NCBI GenBank assembly: GCA_025517525.1
Contig: JAOPJZ010000020.1
Coordinates: forward strand, 1-61,154
Length of the DNA: 61,154 bases
Source of the DNA: Natronosalvus hydrolyticus
GTDB lineage: Archaea > Halobacteriota > Halobacteria > Halobacteriales > Natrialbaceae
Direction of reading: 5' to 3'
The position numbers were made by a program, and so were the translations under genes. Position 1 is the stretch's first letter. The number at the start of each line of letters is the position of its first letter. A model generated the notes under the pieces. That model had not been told where the DNA came from. It did not search any database and saw only the letters and a list, made by a program, of their open reading frames with translations. Below, piece after piece: positions 29,201 through 37,137 of the stretch.

Positions 29201-30599
29201 GATCGAAGTGACCGTCGAGGACATCTCCACGAGCGCGTCCACGATGGGCGACGATCCGTCGGTGACGATCGACTCGAGCAACGCTGACAACACGACCTTC
29301 ACGGGAACGCTCACCTTCGGCGACGAGTCGGGCGAGTACACCGTCGACGTGACCGGAACCGACCGCGCGGGCAACGAGGGCACTGCCTCGACCGACGTGG
29401 TCCACTACGCGTTCACGCTCGAGGATGACGTCATCGAGATCGAAGGACTCGACGTACAGGTCGTCCTCGACGTCGTCGACGACGTCGACGCGGCCGTCAA
29501 GGCTGAGAACCTGGCGCTTGCACTCGCCGAGAGCACAGCCAACGCGAACCTCGATGACGGCGCCCACGGCGTCGGCTTCTTGCAGACCGAACTGCCCGGA
29601 CTGCTCGACGTCCACCTCGAGGGAGCGGAGATCGCAATGGCAATCGACGAGGATGAACTCCCGGCCGGTTTCGATGCGACCGACGTGGACCTGGCCCACT
29701 ACGACTCGACAACCGGTGAGTGGACGGCGATCGAGGACACGACCATCGATTACGGGATCGGCGACGATCCGTATCTCGTCGGCGACGTGTCGGGCTTCTC
29801 GACGTACGGGGCCGTAATCACCGACACGACCGCTCCGACAATCGATTCGACCGGACCCGCTGACGGCCACGAGTTCGACGCGGGAACCGAGAGCGTGACC
29901 CTCGAGTTCACCTACGAAGACGACCTCTCGGGCATCGACGTGAGCTCGATCGAGTTGGTCGTCGACGGCGAGTCACAGACCGATTCCGAGCAGACGTCGG
30001 TCGACTCGAGTGGAACCACTCACACACACCAGGTTTCCGACGGTGGAAGCTACGACGTAACACTCCACGTCGCCGACGAAGCGGGTAACGAAGCGACTGA
30101 GACGCTGACGTTCTCGGTTGCCGATTCGGACGACGATGATGCTGATGAAGACGATAGCGACGAAGACGACGCGGATGAAGATGACAGCGACGAGGACGAT
30201 GCCGATGAAGACGACAGCGACGAGGACGACAGCGACGAGGACGACGGCACCGAAGATGATGCTGACGAGGACGATGCCGACGAAGATGATGCCGATGAAG
30301 ACGACAGCGACGAGGACGACGGCACCGAAGATGATGCTGACGAAGACGGCGCCGATGACGACGATGCTGACGAAGACGGCGCCGATGACGACGATGCCGA
30401 CGAAGACGACGCCGACGAGGACGATGCTGACGAAGACGGCGCCGATGACGACGACAGCGACGACGATGATGAAACGGCTACCAGCGATGACACCGATGAT
30501 GACGATGGCAGCTCTGACAGCTTGCCCGGATTCGGATTCACCATCGCGCTATTCGCACTTCTGGCAATTGCCATGTTAGGACTCCGCACGAGGGAGTGA
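20226..30599 (+). CDS. Giant exported beta-helix/repeat surface protein, PGF-CTERM anchor
   Basis: This is a 3457-residue cell-surface protein. Domain order: Sec signal (residues 1-37, VLAVLFSVLMITSVIAPAAAA); Ser/Asp-rich linker; a NosD-like right-handed beta-helix (about 100-870, ladders of IRDNxI and VEGNTI, ending FNWWG); a CARDB domain (about 880-975); a second beta-helix (about 978-1440, FTNVTA and FTDVTI ladders); a domain with FSTFGVF (about 1441-1540); a CARDB and a divergent repeat (about 1545-1740); eleven 101-residue repeats (about 1741-2850); Ig-like domains; a second FSTYGAV domain (about 3190); an Ig-like domain; an Asp/Glu-rich stalk (about 3300-3420); and SLPGFGFTIALFALLAIAMLGL, a PGF-CTERM anchor. 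Beta-helices suggest polysaccharide binding or processing. N-glycosylation sequons are dense. Lipid anchoring by archaeosortase is inferred. Confidence 0.9.
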   Translation: MKSRQSQRSVHIRVLAVLFSVLMITSVIAPAAAASGVGVDEPAPTESALGSLTDTSITQASTDDDSSSTDSEGGDDSSSSDTDSSESTQGSTIAASDASCDVTVESGESIQSAIANATWGETVCVESGTYEEDLWIDTGGLTLVANGDVTLVPDDETWTGVYVNSSAVTLEGFEIRDFTRGVHVASETSNVEIRDNHLTANDVGVHLSEVTGTVIDGNTITANNENGIVFNRFSPQEGVEITNNTITHNEYSAIVAAASVGSNGASGTLVSGNTISNNTGTTSSPAITFRRSSDTTVVDNDIQHDGQIAIDFREYSSDALIERNTVTNTSRGIHLGDVSSIEIRDNDIEGLSASAIWMRDSSSIDIVDNRLDANGQGITSGGLDTLLVENNTVSSEGSDLSLSSTTDATVRDNAFAHGVAVSSGTNEQEREHFLHEFDGNTVGGGALVYVRDADGVTIDPSTYPDAGQIIVANTTDVEISNFELSDTVAAIQLGATEGTIVAHNTIANGIEGEKGGIIDMGSTGSVIEHNDVSTVQYGIQLVGGSESIVRNNTVSDTRGSHQAYTFGIHLERHGEDHVVRDNTVTGSYSDGIQVHNTHRTLVEGNTLVGNDRHGLQIRWGAEDSVVRDNQISGNSDNGIHLYRADRTIVEGNDVSENTRGIVAGRNTEDLLIEGNTVTDNSRQGIQLEPPGSFTSGDAPYNATILENEIADNGRDGILLDEAAAATVTGNTITNNGYINPSLPSQRFGDGIELRDAIDATVEGNTIEGSVVDGIDVGAGSINAILSHNTITDSGDRGIYVDAENATLRDNSIVDNPEGVVSGGEEVDARFNWWGAVSGPSGGVSDPVNETTASGSGDSVSTNVRFHPWMVSEPVDDAPHFAVSITETNSPVTAGETLTVDVTVENTGTEPGTQTISLEALDGSVVDELEDLALDPDENHTVTLTWETDTTDAGSGAVTVHSDDDDATAAVSIAQDGPVTITESTVITAPGTYLLDTNLTDDTTAIEITSSDVVFDGQGHTITGIDDASDGWEYGVYVNGSAETLTDVTVRNVTVTGWRQGIRYRGANDGSISDVVTEYNSGGFVILGANDNAITNVTARHNDNTGVSVGSLSVGSTVRNTFTNVTAYDNGGVGIRMDSGSSNDFVGANASSNQVGIETWGTGNTFTDVTATDNSQHGLNLRGGGSVGNTFDTVNVSRNGNGWTGIRINSNGNTLSNITATENGGTSIYLVGSLSGGASVTGNELHSVTVTDTEQNSIGLSNAANNQFTDVTLVNTSNNAIDIRSGSTLNTFTGLTILDGDSNAVYLGPDGHDNMFTDVTISGNQGGMSLFGDGTTVTNLTAEDIGGTAISVSGSAADSVVSDVSVSNVSTGVGMFGTPTNNEISNVSITDAGTGLSVSGADNHLSNVTVTNSATDVSVGPTTNTTFERIHLEGSTLSFDGQDVTINGTSAPETMPDTGYAIDAYVNVTASGDAPLLTELGFHYDEGDVDGLDEATLELWRFDESGTWESPSEASYDVGVDTDERFVYATNVTEFSTFGVFADTSPQASISHPSLSTDEVVQGESVTVTAQVTNVGLADGELTIPLEVNGEVVANETVTLDVNESETVSITHELDEPGEFDVSIDGVSVGTVNVLASADVFIYGADADETDVTLGDTLTVTADLYNGGDVPDEEYTVNLTVDGDVVDEANVTVEKGANPGLVELEWTPTAADLPSDEDSAEFDLGLDGFFVGSVTVVDQYSDIQVIAASTADTELIEGEETYVIGSIYQAGNVGGTEEIELTATHNETGETEVIGSQEVTLEPGYYHLGAINITFSPDEPGHYDLELDGRNAGWVDVEPAESDIQVIAASTADTELIEGEETHVIGSIYQAGNVGGTEEIELTATHNETGETKVVGTQNVTLEPGYYHLGAINITFTPDEPGHYDLELDGRNAGWVDVEPAESDIQVIAASTADLELIEGEETYVIGSIYQAGNIEGTEEIELTATHNVTGETKVVGTQEVTLEPGYYHLGGINITFTPDEPGHYDLQLGDRNAGSVDVEPAESDIQVIAASTADVELIEGEETYVIGSIYQAGNVEGTEEIELTATHNETGETKVVGTQNVTLEPGYYHLGALNVTFTPDEPGHYDLELGGRSAGFVEVEPAVSDIQVIAASTSDVELIEGKETHVIGSIYQAGNVEGTEAIELTATHNETGETEVVGTQNVTLEPGYYHLGAINITFTPDEPGHYDLELDGRNAGSVDVEEAVTDIQVIAASVSDVEISENEETHVIGSVYQAGNIEGTEEIELTATHEDGTETVVGTQDVTVEPGYYLLGGLNVTFEPEQTGNYTLELGGTYAGTVYVEEVVTDIQVIAASTADVELIEGEETHVIGSIYQNGSDTATEEIELTATNQETNETHVVGSQEVTAEPGTYYLGEINITFTPDEPGTYDLELGGRNAGWVEVEPAVSDIQVIAASTADVELIEGEETHVIGSIYQAGNVEGTEEIELTATHNETGETEVVGTQQVTLEPGYYHLGAINITFTPDEPGHYDLELDGRNAGWVDVEPAESDIQVIAASTADVELIEGEETYVIGSVYQAGNVEGTEEIELTATHNETGETEVIGTRNVTLEPGYYHLGALNITFTPDEPGHYDLELDGRNAGSVDVEPAESDIQVIAASTADLELIEGEETYVIGSVYQSGNVEGTQEIELTATHNETGETEVVGTQEVTLEPGYYHLGALNISFTPDEPGHYDLELDGRNAGSVDVEPAESNIQVIAATATESEIAYGQETHAIGSIYQAGNIEGTEEIELTATHNETGETEVVGTQEVTLEPGYYHLGALNITFTPDEPGHYDLQLGGLNAGWIDVSDPVVEPTIVDVDGYSTETDPATGNDVVYANDDASVTIDVEADLDLTTVTLLIDSLETTYIVPADATHDAGDTWIADVPFEHLPDDGEYALSVVAVDELDHAGTVDADETLVIDREDPTLSVTLEDVTGDDATIIVESDEPLVDAPEIEVTVEDISTSASTMGDDPSVTIDSSNADNTTFTGTLTFGDESGEYTVDVTGTDRAGNEGTASTDVVHYAFTLEDDVIEIEGLDVQVVLDVVDDVDAAVKAENLALALAESTANANLDDGAHGVGFLQTELPGLLDVHLEGAEIAMAIDEDELPAGFDATDVDLAHYDSTTGEWTAIEDTTIDYGIGDDPYLVGDVSGFSTYGAVITDTTAPTIDSTGPADGHEFDAGTESVTLEFTYEDDLSGIDVSSIELVVDGESQTDSEQTSVDSSGTTHTHQVSDGGSYDVTLHVADEAGNEATETLTFSVADSDDDDADEDDSDEDDADEDDSDEDDADEDDSDEDDSDEDDGTEDDADEDDADEDDADEDDSDEDDGTEDDADEDGADDDDADEDGADDDDADEDDADEDDADEDGADDDDSDDDDETATSDDTDDDDGSSDSLPGFGFTIALFALLAIAMLGLRTRE
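25446..28775 (+). repeat. Eleven tandem 303-bp coding repeats
   Basis: Units begin at 25446, 25749, 26052, 26355, 26658, 26961, 27261, 27564, 27867, 28170 and 28473. Spacing is 303 bp throughout except one 300-bp unit (the sixth). Each encodes DIQVIAAS, then VIGSIYQAGN, then EIELTATHNETGE, then LEPGYYHLG, then NITFTPDEPG, then DLELDGRNAG. Units 6, 7 and 11 are the most diverged; the others are close copies. Most units carry N-x-S/T sequons at the same places (HNETG, NVTL, NITF). Confidence 0.95.
30130..30475 (+). repeat. Asp/Glu-encoding low-complexity tract
   Basis: The tract is made only of GAC/GAT/GAA/GAG with Ala, Ser, Gly and Thr codons. Internal tandem units are visible, for example a 30-bp unit at 30333-30362 repeated at 30363-30392, and a longer unit starting near 30226 and repeated near 30298. 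It encodes the acidic stalk just before the PGF-CTERM anchor and is likely prone to length variation by slippage. Confidence 0.8.
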
Positions 30600-31083
30600 A
30601 CGACCCCCACTAACTGGCATCGTTAGCCAACCCGTGTCGATCTACAAAAAAGTAGGCTGAGTGATTGAGGTCCTTCGGAGGATCTTTGATCTTCCGTGGC
30701 TGTGCGAAGCAGAGCTAAGCGGGAACGAAGTTCTTGCGAGGTCAACGGGACGTACGGCCGGCAGACTCCGCGATGTCCGCGAAACCGATAATTTCACTCG
30801 ATGACAAAAGACGGTGTCTCTCGAACCACTTGCCTCCGAGGTGGTTCACTATCGGTTATTGCTTCGAGGGGGGTTGACGTGTGTGCAGGCGGGATACCCG
30901 TTACGCAGCTCGTCCGAAAACCGGGTACGCTGATTTCTCAGGTCGTAGATCGAACTCATTTCAACCCCAAAATATAAGATTGTCTGATATTCTTACAACA
31001 AATAATGAGTTGGGGGATGACAGGAGATATTCTCTCGAGTAGCGCCGAGGAAAGCAGACGAATAGGCGACGGGGTGAGGAGTC
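30600..31083. other. 484-bp intergenic region with nested inverted repeats
   Basis: There is no coding ORF. AACCGATA (30783-30790) pairs with TATCGGTT (30850-30857). Inside it AACCAC (30824-30829) pairs with GTGGTT (30841-30846), and GACA/TGTC can pair between them, giving a possible three-way-junction RNA. AAATATAAG at about 30970 looks like a TATA element for the downstream protease gene. The rest shows nothing recognisable. Confidence 0.35.
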
Positions 31084-34000
31084 GTGCGTCCTGAGGGGCG
31101 ACGAACGGATCCGTCGACGAGACGCCGACGAGACGAAGCAGGCACTCGAGCGATCGCCCGTCGGTCCATTGTACTGGTAGCGGTGGCTGTGCTAGCGCTG
31201 GCACTGGTCGCTGGTGGGGCAGTGGCGGTCACGTCGGATACGGCCGCACAAAACGAGACGACGGCACCGACCGTACTCGAGGGTGAGCGAACGAACGACT
31301 CGATAGGGTTGACTTTCGATCAGGCGGTCAATGTGACTGCCGACACTGACGGATTCACGCTCGAGGTGGATGGGACACCACAACCGATCAACAGCGCCGA
31401 AAACGACAGCCAGTTCGACGACGTCATCGTTCTCAACGTCGACGACCATCTTCTGGAGGGTGAAAACGTAACGATCAGCTACGATGGGGAACACGACAAC
31501 GTCCTCAACGAGTCCAGTGGACTCGAGGCAGCGGCCTTCGAGTTGACGCTCGAGCCCAATGAGCTGACTGACTCGACCGTAACCACGGAATCACTCGAGA
31601 CGGTGGTCTACAGCTTCGAGGAAGATCGCGTTCTGGACCGTACGAGTGCAAACGTCATGACCCAGAGCGAGTCGACCACGGAATCGACTACAGAGTCGAC
31701 GACGCTCGAGCAGCCGGAGACCGTCAGCCCGGCGAGCGATGATCGACAGCGGGTCAGTGACCCGTGGGATCACAGTCACGATCCGTATCAGGCTACGGTA
31801 CAACTCGAGGTAGATGGTGGGGGATGCACAGGGACCCTTGTCGGTGACTATCAGGTACTCACGGCTGCCCATTGTGTGTACGATCAAGAAGAGGGGGAAT
31901 GGGCCGACTCGGTGACTGCCCGCCCGGCGACCGATCGCTACGAGCGGGGCGAAACCCAAATAAAACCGTTTTCCGAGGCGAACGTGCGGATTGCTCGGAC
32001 CTACGATTCCTTCATCGAGGGCGATGGGGACGATTGCAGCGGCGAATCCTGTCCGCTCGAGGACGATATGGCGTTGCTAACCCTTGACCGTTCGCTCGGG
32101 GCCCAGGAAGAGACCCATCAGATGCAGTGGTGGCCGTACGGAGCCGACGATCCGGTGTACGAGGAGGCGTTTATGGCCAGCCAGGGCTATCCAGGACTGC
32201 CACCAAATGATGAGCCCTATCCGTCGATGTGGTACGATTCGGGTGAGGCTGATGGGGAATGGTGCGTTTACGGCTACATCTGCAATGAGGATGCGGTTAC
32301 AGCGGAACTGACGACTACCGGTGGACAGAGCGGGGCGGCGTTGTATCACTACAACTCCGACGAAGACCGGTACGAAATTCTGGGGGTCGTCAAAGGTGGA
32401 ACAGAGGAGGTCACCGTTGGCCCTCGTATCACATACGACAAGAGTTCCGACCTGTTCGACTGGATCTGGGAGGACCGAGATGGCAAGTACGTTGATCCGC
32501 CGGATGACAAACCGAACTACGTGTTCGAGGATTTCAAATTCACCGGCGATGACAGTGACTGGTTAACCGTTGGTCCGACCGACGATGTCGTCCTCGGCGA
32601 AACCGAGGTGACGGTCGAACATACCGTTCGGAACGTTGGTACGGCAGCGGACGGACCGATGAATGTCCATCTGTATACGGCAGAAACGGCGGGAACCTGT
32701 GAACTGGGCAATCGGGATACGTATCTCGGTACGCAGTCGTTCTCGCCACCTGAACCGTACGAATCAAAGTCGATCTCGGCATCGACAACGCTTCCCGAAG
32801 AACTCGGGGCTGGAACACACCAGGTGTGTGCAGTCGTCTACTCGGATTCGGATGTCGATGAGTTCTCCGAACACTTCGAATATAAACACAGCGAGACGCG
32901 AACAATCTCGGCCATCGAGCCAGCTGAATTCGATGTCGAAATTGACTGGGCAGACACAGCAGGTGGGGCGATTTACATGGACTACGAGGTGGAAAACGTC
33001 GGTGATGCCCACGGTGACGCTGACATCGTCGTCGAATACGACGGGCGGGAACAGTGTACCGAATCATTCAGTCTTGACGGCGGAGAGAGCGATGATGCTC
33101 TCTGTGATTATTTCATCCAGGAGAACGACCCTGATCAGATCACGATTACCGTCTCGAGCCCGGATGGCCACCAGGATGAGACGACGGTCGATATCGACCC
33201 GGCCCAGTTCGATGTCAGTATCGACTCGATAGACGATCCAGTCGTCGCCGAGGAATCGGTTCAGGTGACAGTCGACATTGCGAACAGCGGTGATAAACCG
33301 GACACCCAGGACCTCACGCTGGATCTCGGTGGAGCTGTCTGTGACGACAACAGCGTTTCGCTCGATGGTGAGGATGAGACGACGGTAACGCTGGAATGTC
33401 AGACAACGCTCGATGACGTTCCGGAGACCGATATCCGCGTAGCGAGTGACGACGGTTCCGCGACAGGAACGGTCGAGGTCTTGCAACCGGCAACGTTTGA
33501 AGTTGACGTGCGTTCGACCAGCGTTGCCGACGGAACCGTCACCGTCGAGTATACCCTCGAGAACACCGGTGATGTCGAAGGAACCGAAGACGTGTCGTTC
33601 GTCGTAGATGGTGCCCAGGAAGACGATGCAACCCACACACTCGAGGCTGGGGCGTCCGAATCGGATACGTTCGAGTACGAACTCGAGCACGGCGATGCGC
33701 CCGAACTCCCGATCGAACTCTGTACGGATGGTGGTGACTGTGCGACGGAGGATGTCTCCATCGAACCGGCGGCACTCGATCTCGAGATCGTCTCGACGAA
33801 CGAACCCGTCATCGAGGGAGAATCGCTCGAGGTGACCGCCAGCGCGACGAACACGGGAGATGAACCCGCAGACGAGCGAATCGAACTGCGAGGGTTCGAT
33901 GGGTCACTCGTGGACGAGACGCACGTGACCTTCGATAGCTCGGAAACGGTCGAGTTGACGTGGGAATCGACTGATGGAGAAGCGGATACTGACGAAATCA

Positions 34001-37000
34001 CCGTTAGCAGTGACACGAGCGAAGCAGAACGGAAAGCTGTCACCATCCTCGAGTCGGACACCTTCGAGGTGACTATTGACGGCTATACGGAATCCGTCAT
34101 CGAGGGTGATGAGACACTGACCGTCGACGCCACTGTGACGAACACGGGTGAAGCAACGGGAACACAGGATGTGTCGCTCGTCGTGGACGGTGAGGTCGTT
34201 GCCACCGAACCGAATCTCGAACTCGAGGGTGGCGATAGCGAGCCGATCCAGTTGGACTACGAGAGTCAGTCGGGCGACGGACCGGAACTTTTGGTCGCAG
34301 TCACCACGGATGACGACGATGCAGAACGGGTCGTCGACGTTCGTGAACAGCCTGCCTTCACCGTGAGCAGTGTCGATCTCAACGACCCGGTCATCGAAGG
34401 TGACGAACTCGTGGTCGAAGCCCAGATTACGAACGAGGGTGACCTCGAGGGAACACAGGATATCGACGTCGAAATCGGTGGAGAAACGTACTCACCGGAG
34501 ACGTTGACCCTCGAGGGCGGTGACAGCGAACCGGTGCGGATAGCTCACGAGACCGAAACGGGCGATGCACCGTCACTCGAGGTCGAAGTCTCGACGGATG
34601 ATGAGACGACACAGACGGACGCTATCGTGCACGAACCGGCCGAGTACACGGTCACGATCGACGCGGTGAACGAACCGGTCATCGCCGGGGAAACCCCACT
34701 TGAGACGGCGGTAACCATCGAAAATGTCGGTGACGCACCGGGTGAGGAAGCCGTCGTCTTTAGCGTCGATGAAACCGAAATCGATCGCCTCGAGGCCCTC
34801 GAACTCGAGGGTGGCGCGACCGAGTCGACGACGTTCATCTACGAAACCGGGCTCGAGGACGTCGGCGAACTCGAGCTGTCGGTCGAAACGCCGGACGACG
34901 AGGCAAACGAGACGGCCACGGTCCTCGAACCCCCATCGTATGCACTCGAACTCGACGAGATTCACGATCCCGTCGACGAAGGTGAGACGCTCGCAGTCGA
35001 CGTGACGGTGACGAACGAGGGAGCGACCGCTGGCGAACGAGACGTCGAACTCGTGATCGACGGCGAGGTGGTCGACGCGAAGCCGGCACTCGAACTCGAG
35101 CCGGATACCACGACGACCGTCTCCCTCGAGTACGAAACCGAACACGGCGATGCGCCGTCAGTTGACTTCGAGGTTCGGAGTCCGGACGATACGGTAACGG
35201 ACACAGCAACGGTTGAAGAGGTGCCGTACTTCGCGCTCGAGTCGGTGACGATGCCCGAAGGAGTAGTAGCCAACGAGACGGTGGAGGTGTCGGCCGTCGT
35301 GACGAACACGGGTGACGGAACGGAGACACAGACGGTCTCGCTGCTGGCGAACGACTCGGCAACTGACGAAGCAGTAGATGTCACGCTCGGGGGCGGAGAG
35401 ACGGAAACGGTGTCGCTGAACTACTCCACGACGACCGATGACCTGCCAGGACTCGAGTTCACGGTTCTCACTGACGACGAATCCGAAACCGAACACGTAC
35501 ACGTCGACACGCTTCCCGCGTTCGAGGTGACGATCACTGATGAACCGGAGACGGTGACCGCTGGCGACTCGCTCGCACTCAATGCGACCGTCGAAAACAC
35601 TGGTACGCTCGAGGGTACTCAAACAATCGTCTTGGAGGCCGATGGAGTGGCGCAGACCGAGACCGACGTAACCGTTCAGGGCGGTGGCACGGAAACGGTA
35701 ACGCTCACGACGCCAACCTCGCTCGAGGATGCAGGCGAGACCGTGACGGCCACCGTGACGAGTGAAAACACGACCGACGAGACGAGTGTCGACATCGTCG
35801 AACCCGAACCGCCGAACGTGGCGGTGACGTTCCTCGAGTATCCGGAGACCGTTCCAGCCGGTGGCGACGTGCCGGTCACGCTCGAGGTGACGAACACGGG
35901 TGATCTCATCGCGACCCAAACCATCACCGTCGAACACGACGCGAACCCGGACGCGACACGCGAACGATCGGTCGAAGTGGACGGTGGCGAGACCCAGCAG
36001 CTGACGGTCACGCTACCAACCGAACCCGACGACGCCGAGACGGTCACGACGCTGTCTGCGGCAAGTGCGAACGAGACAGCGACACGCGAGCTATCGATCG
36101 ACGAGGCGATACCCCCAACGTTCGAACTGGATTCGATCGACCATCCCGAAGAACTCGAGACCGGTGACGTCGTCACCGTAACTGCGCCGATCACCAACAC
36201 GGGGACGCTCGACGGCTCCCAGAACATCACCCTCTGGCTCGACGGCGAACCAGTAGCGAACCGAACGGTCGACCTCGCTGCTCAGGACACTACGAACGTC
36301 ACACTCGAGGCCGAGGTTTCCACCGCCGGCGACCTGACACTCGCCGTTGAGACGGCCAACACCACGGAAACGAGTGCACTCGAGGTCACGGACGCTGCCC
36401 CGCCTCCAGCGCCACCGAGCCCACCGCAACCGGATCCTGACCCGGCCGAGTTCGAGGTGTCCCTGACTGACGTGCCAGAGACCGTCGACGCTGGCGCAGA
36501 CGTCGAGATTAGCGGTGTCATCGAAAACGTGGGTGAGGAACCAGGAACCACCGAGGTCGTCATCGGGCTGGCCGACGAGGAGATGAGCTACGTCTTCGAG
36601 GACCTCGATGGCGGCGAACGGGAGACGTTCACCGTCGAACTGACCGCGCCCACAGCAACGGACGACGCGGATGTCTTCCTCGAGACGGGTGACGACCGCT
36701 CCGTCACCAGTGTCTCGATCATCGGTGCGACTGACTCGAGCGACGGTGAGGAGGAGAGCGCTGACGATAGCGACACGGGCGACGGTGAGGAGACAGACGA
36801 CGAGAGTGACGCGGACGATCCCGATGAGGACGATACAACCGACGAACACGAGTCGACGGACGACGAATCCGCAGATACCGATTCGACGACCCCATCCGAT
36901 GACGAGAGTGAGGCCGATGAGACTCACGAGTTCGAGTTCGACGATGACGTTCCCGGCTTCGGTATCGGGGCTGCCATCGGTGCACTCCTCGTGATCGCAC

Positions 37001-37023
37001 TGGCTCGAGCGCGCATTCGCTAA
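31084..37023 (+). CDS. Surface serine protease with about fourteen CARDB-like domains, PGF-CTERM anchor
   Basis: This is a 1979-residue exported protein starting at a GTG. Residues 1-50 are an Arg-rich N-terminus and hydrophobic signal segment. A likely propeptide with an Ig-like part follows. Residues about 235-460 form a trypsin/V8-like protease: TAAHC (H263), EDDMALLTL (D328) and TGGQSGAAL (S416), with cysteines able to form disulfides. From about 475 to 1860 there is one divergent and thirteen regular CARDB-like domains of about 100 residues (pattern EFxVxI…PVxxGExLxVxVxVxNTG…TQ). A Glu/Asp/Ser/Thr stalk and VPGFGIGAAIGALLVIALARARIR, a PGF-CTERM anchor, complete it. It probably acts as a tethered protease held away from the membrane. 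Substrate unknown; the neighbouring surface proteins are candidates. Confidence 0.88.
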   Translation: MRPEGRRTDPSTRRRRDEAGTRAIARRSIVLVAVAVLALALVAGGAVAVTSDTAAQNETTAPTVLEGERTNDSIGLTFDQAVNVTADTDGFTLEVDGTPQPINSAENDSQFDDVIVLNVDDHLLEGENVTISYDGEHDNVLNESSGLEAAAFELTLEPNELTDSTVTTESLETVVYSFEEDRVLDRTSANVMTQSESTTESTTESTTLEQPETVSPASDDRQRVSDPWDHSHDPYQATVQLEVDGGGCTGTLVGDYQVLTAAHCVYDQEEGEWADSVTARPATDRYERGETQIKPFSEANVRIARTYDSFIEGDGDDCSGESCPLEDDMALLTLDRSLGAQEETHQMQWWPYGADDPVYEEAFMASQGYPGLPPNDEPYPSMWYDSGEADGEWCVYGYICNEDAVTAELTTTGGQSGAALYHYNSDEDRYEILGVVKGGTEEVTVGPRITYDKSSDLFDWIWEDRDGKYVDPPDDKPNYVFEDFKFTGDDSDWLTVGPTDDVVLGETEVTVEHTVRNVGTAADGPMNVHLYTAETAGTCELGNRDTYLGTQSFSPPEPYESKSISASTTLPEELGAGTHQVCAVVYSDSDVDEFSEHFEYKHSETRTISAIEPAEFDVEIDWADTAGGAIYMDYEVENVGDAHGDADIVVEYDGREQCTESFSLDGGESDDALCDYFIQENDPDQITITVSSPDGHQDETTVDIDPAQFDVSIDSIDDPVVAEESVQVTVDIANSGDKPDTQDLTLDLGGAVCDDNSVSLDGEDETTVTLECQTTLDDVPETDIRVASDDGSATGTVEVLQPATFEVDVRSTSVADGTVTVEYTLENTGDVEGTEDVSFVVDGAQEDDATHTLEAGASESDTFEYELEHGDAPELPIELCTDGGDCATEDVSIEPAALDLEIVSTNEPVIEGESLEVTASATNTGDEPADERIELRGFDGSLVDETHVTFDSSETVELTWESTDGEADTDEITVSSDTSEAERKAVTILESDTFEVTIDGYTESVIEGDETLTVDATVTNTGEATGTQDVSLVVDGEVVATEPNLELEGGDSEPIQLDYESQSGDGPELLVAVTTDDDDAERVVDVREQPAFTVSSVDLNDPVIEGDELVVEAQITNEGDLEGTQDIDVEIGGETYSPETLTLEGGDSEPVRIAHETETGDAPSLEVEVSTDDETTQTDAIVHEPAEYTVTIDAVNEPVIAGETPLETAVTIENVGDAPGEEAVVFSVDETEIDRLEALELEGGATESTTFIYETGLEDVGELELSVETPDDEANETATVLEPPSYALELDEIHDPVDEGETLAVDVTVTNEGATAGERDVELVIDGEVVDAKPALELEPDTTTTVSLEYETEHGDAPSVDFEVRSPDDTVTDTATVEEVPYFALESVTMPEGVVANETVEVSAVVTNTGDGTETQTVSLLANDSATDEAVDVTLGGGETETVSLNYSTTTDDLPGLEFTVLTDDESETEHVHVDTLPAFEVTITDEPETVTAGDSLALNATVENTGTLEGTQTIVLEADGVAQTETDVTVQGGGTETVTLTTPTSLEDAGETVTATVTSENTTDETSVDIVEPEPPNVAVTFLEYPETVPAGGDVPVTLEVTNTGDLIATQTITVEHDANPDATRERSVEVDGGETQQLTVTLPTEPDDAETVTTLSAASANETATRELSIDEAIPPTFELDSIDHPEELETGDVVTVTAPITNTGTLDGSQNITLWLDGEPVANRTVDLAAQDTTNVTLEAEVSTAGDLTLAVETANTTETSALEVTDAAPPPAPPSPPQPDPDPAEFEVSLTDVPETVDAGADVEISGVIENVGEEPGTTEVVIGLADEEMSYVFEDLDGGERETFTVELTAPTATDDADVFLETGDDRSVTSVSIIGATDSSDGEEESADDSDTGDGEETDDESDADDPDEDDTTDEHESTDDESADTDSTTPSDDESEADETHEFEFDDDVPGFGIGAAIGALLVIALARARIR

Positions 37024-37137
37024 CTGATTCGACGCTCACGACGCCACCTCGAGCCACAGTCCCTATCCAGTCAAACTGGTCCTGTCCCATCATGATGCCG
37101 AGAGGTTTACATACCAGCCGACCACTCACTCGAGTAG

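Noticed and set aside
28254..29870. Long minus-strand ORF (538 codons) and many similar ones antisense to the giant beta-helix/repeat gene
   Set aside because: They are Arg/Val/Asp-rich mirror images of GAC/GTC/GAG codons, repeat with the same 303-bp period, and lack signals or domains. The plus-strand protein is continuous with clear domains.
30050..30610. Minus-strand Ser-rich ORF of 186 codons
   Set aside because: It is the antisense reading of the Asp/Glu tract, giving poly-Ser. No independent evidence.
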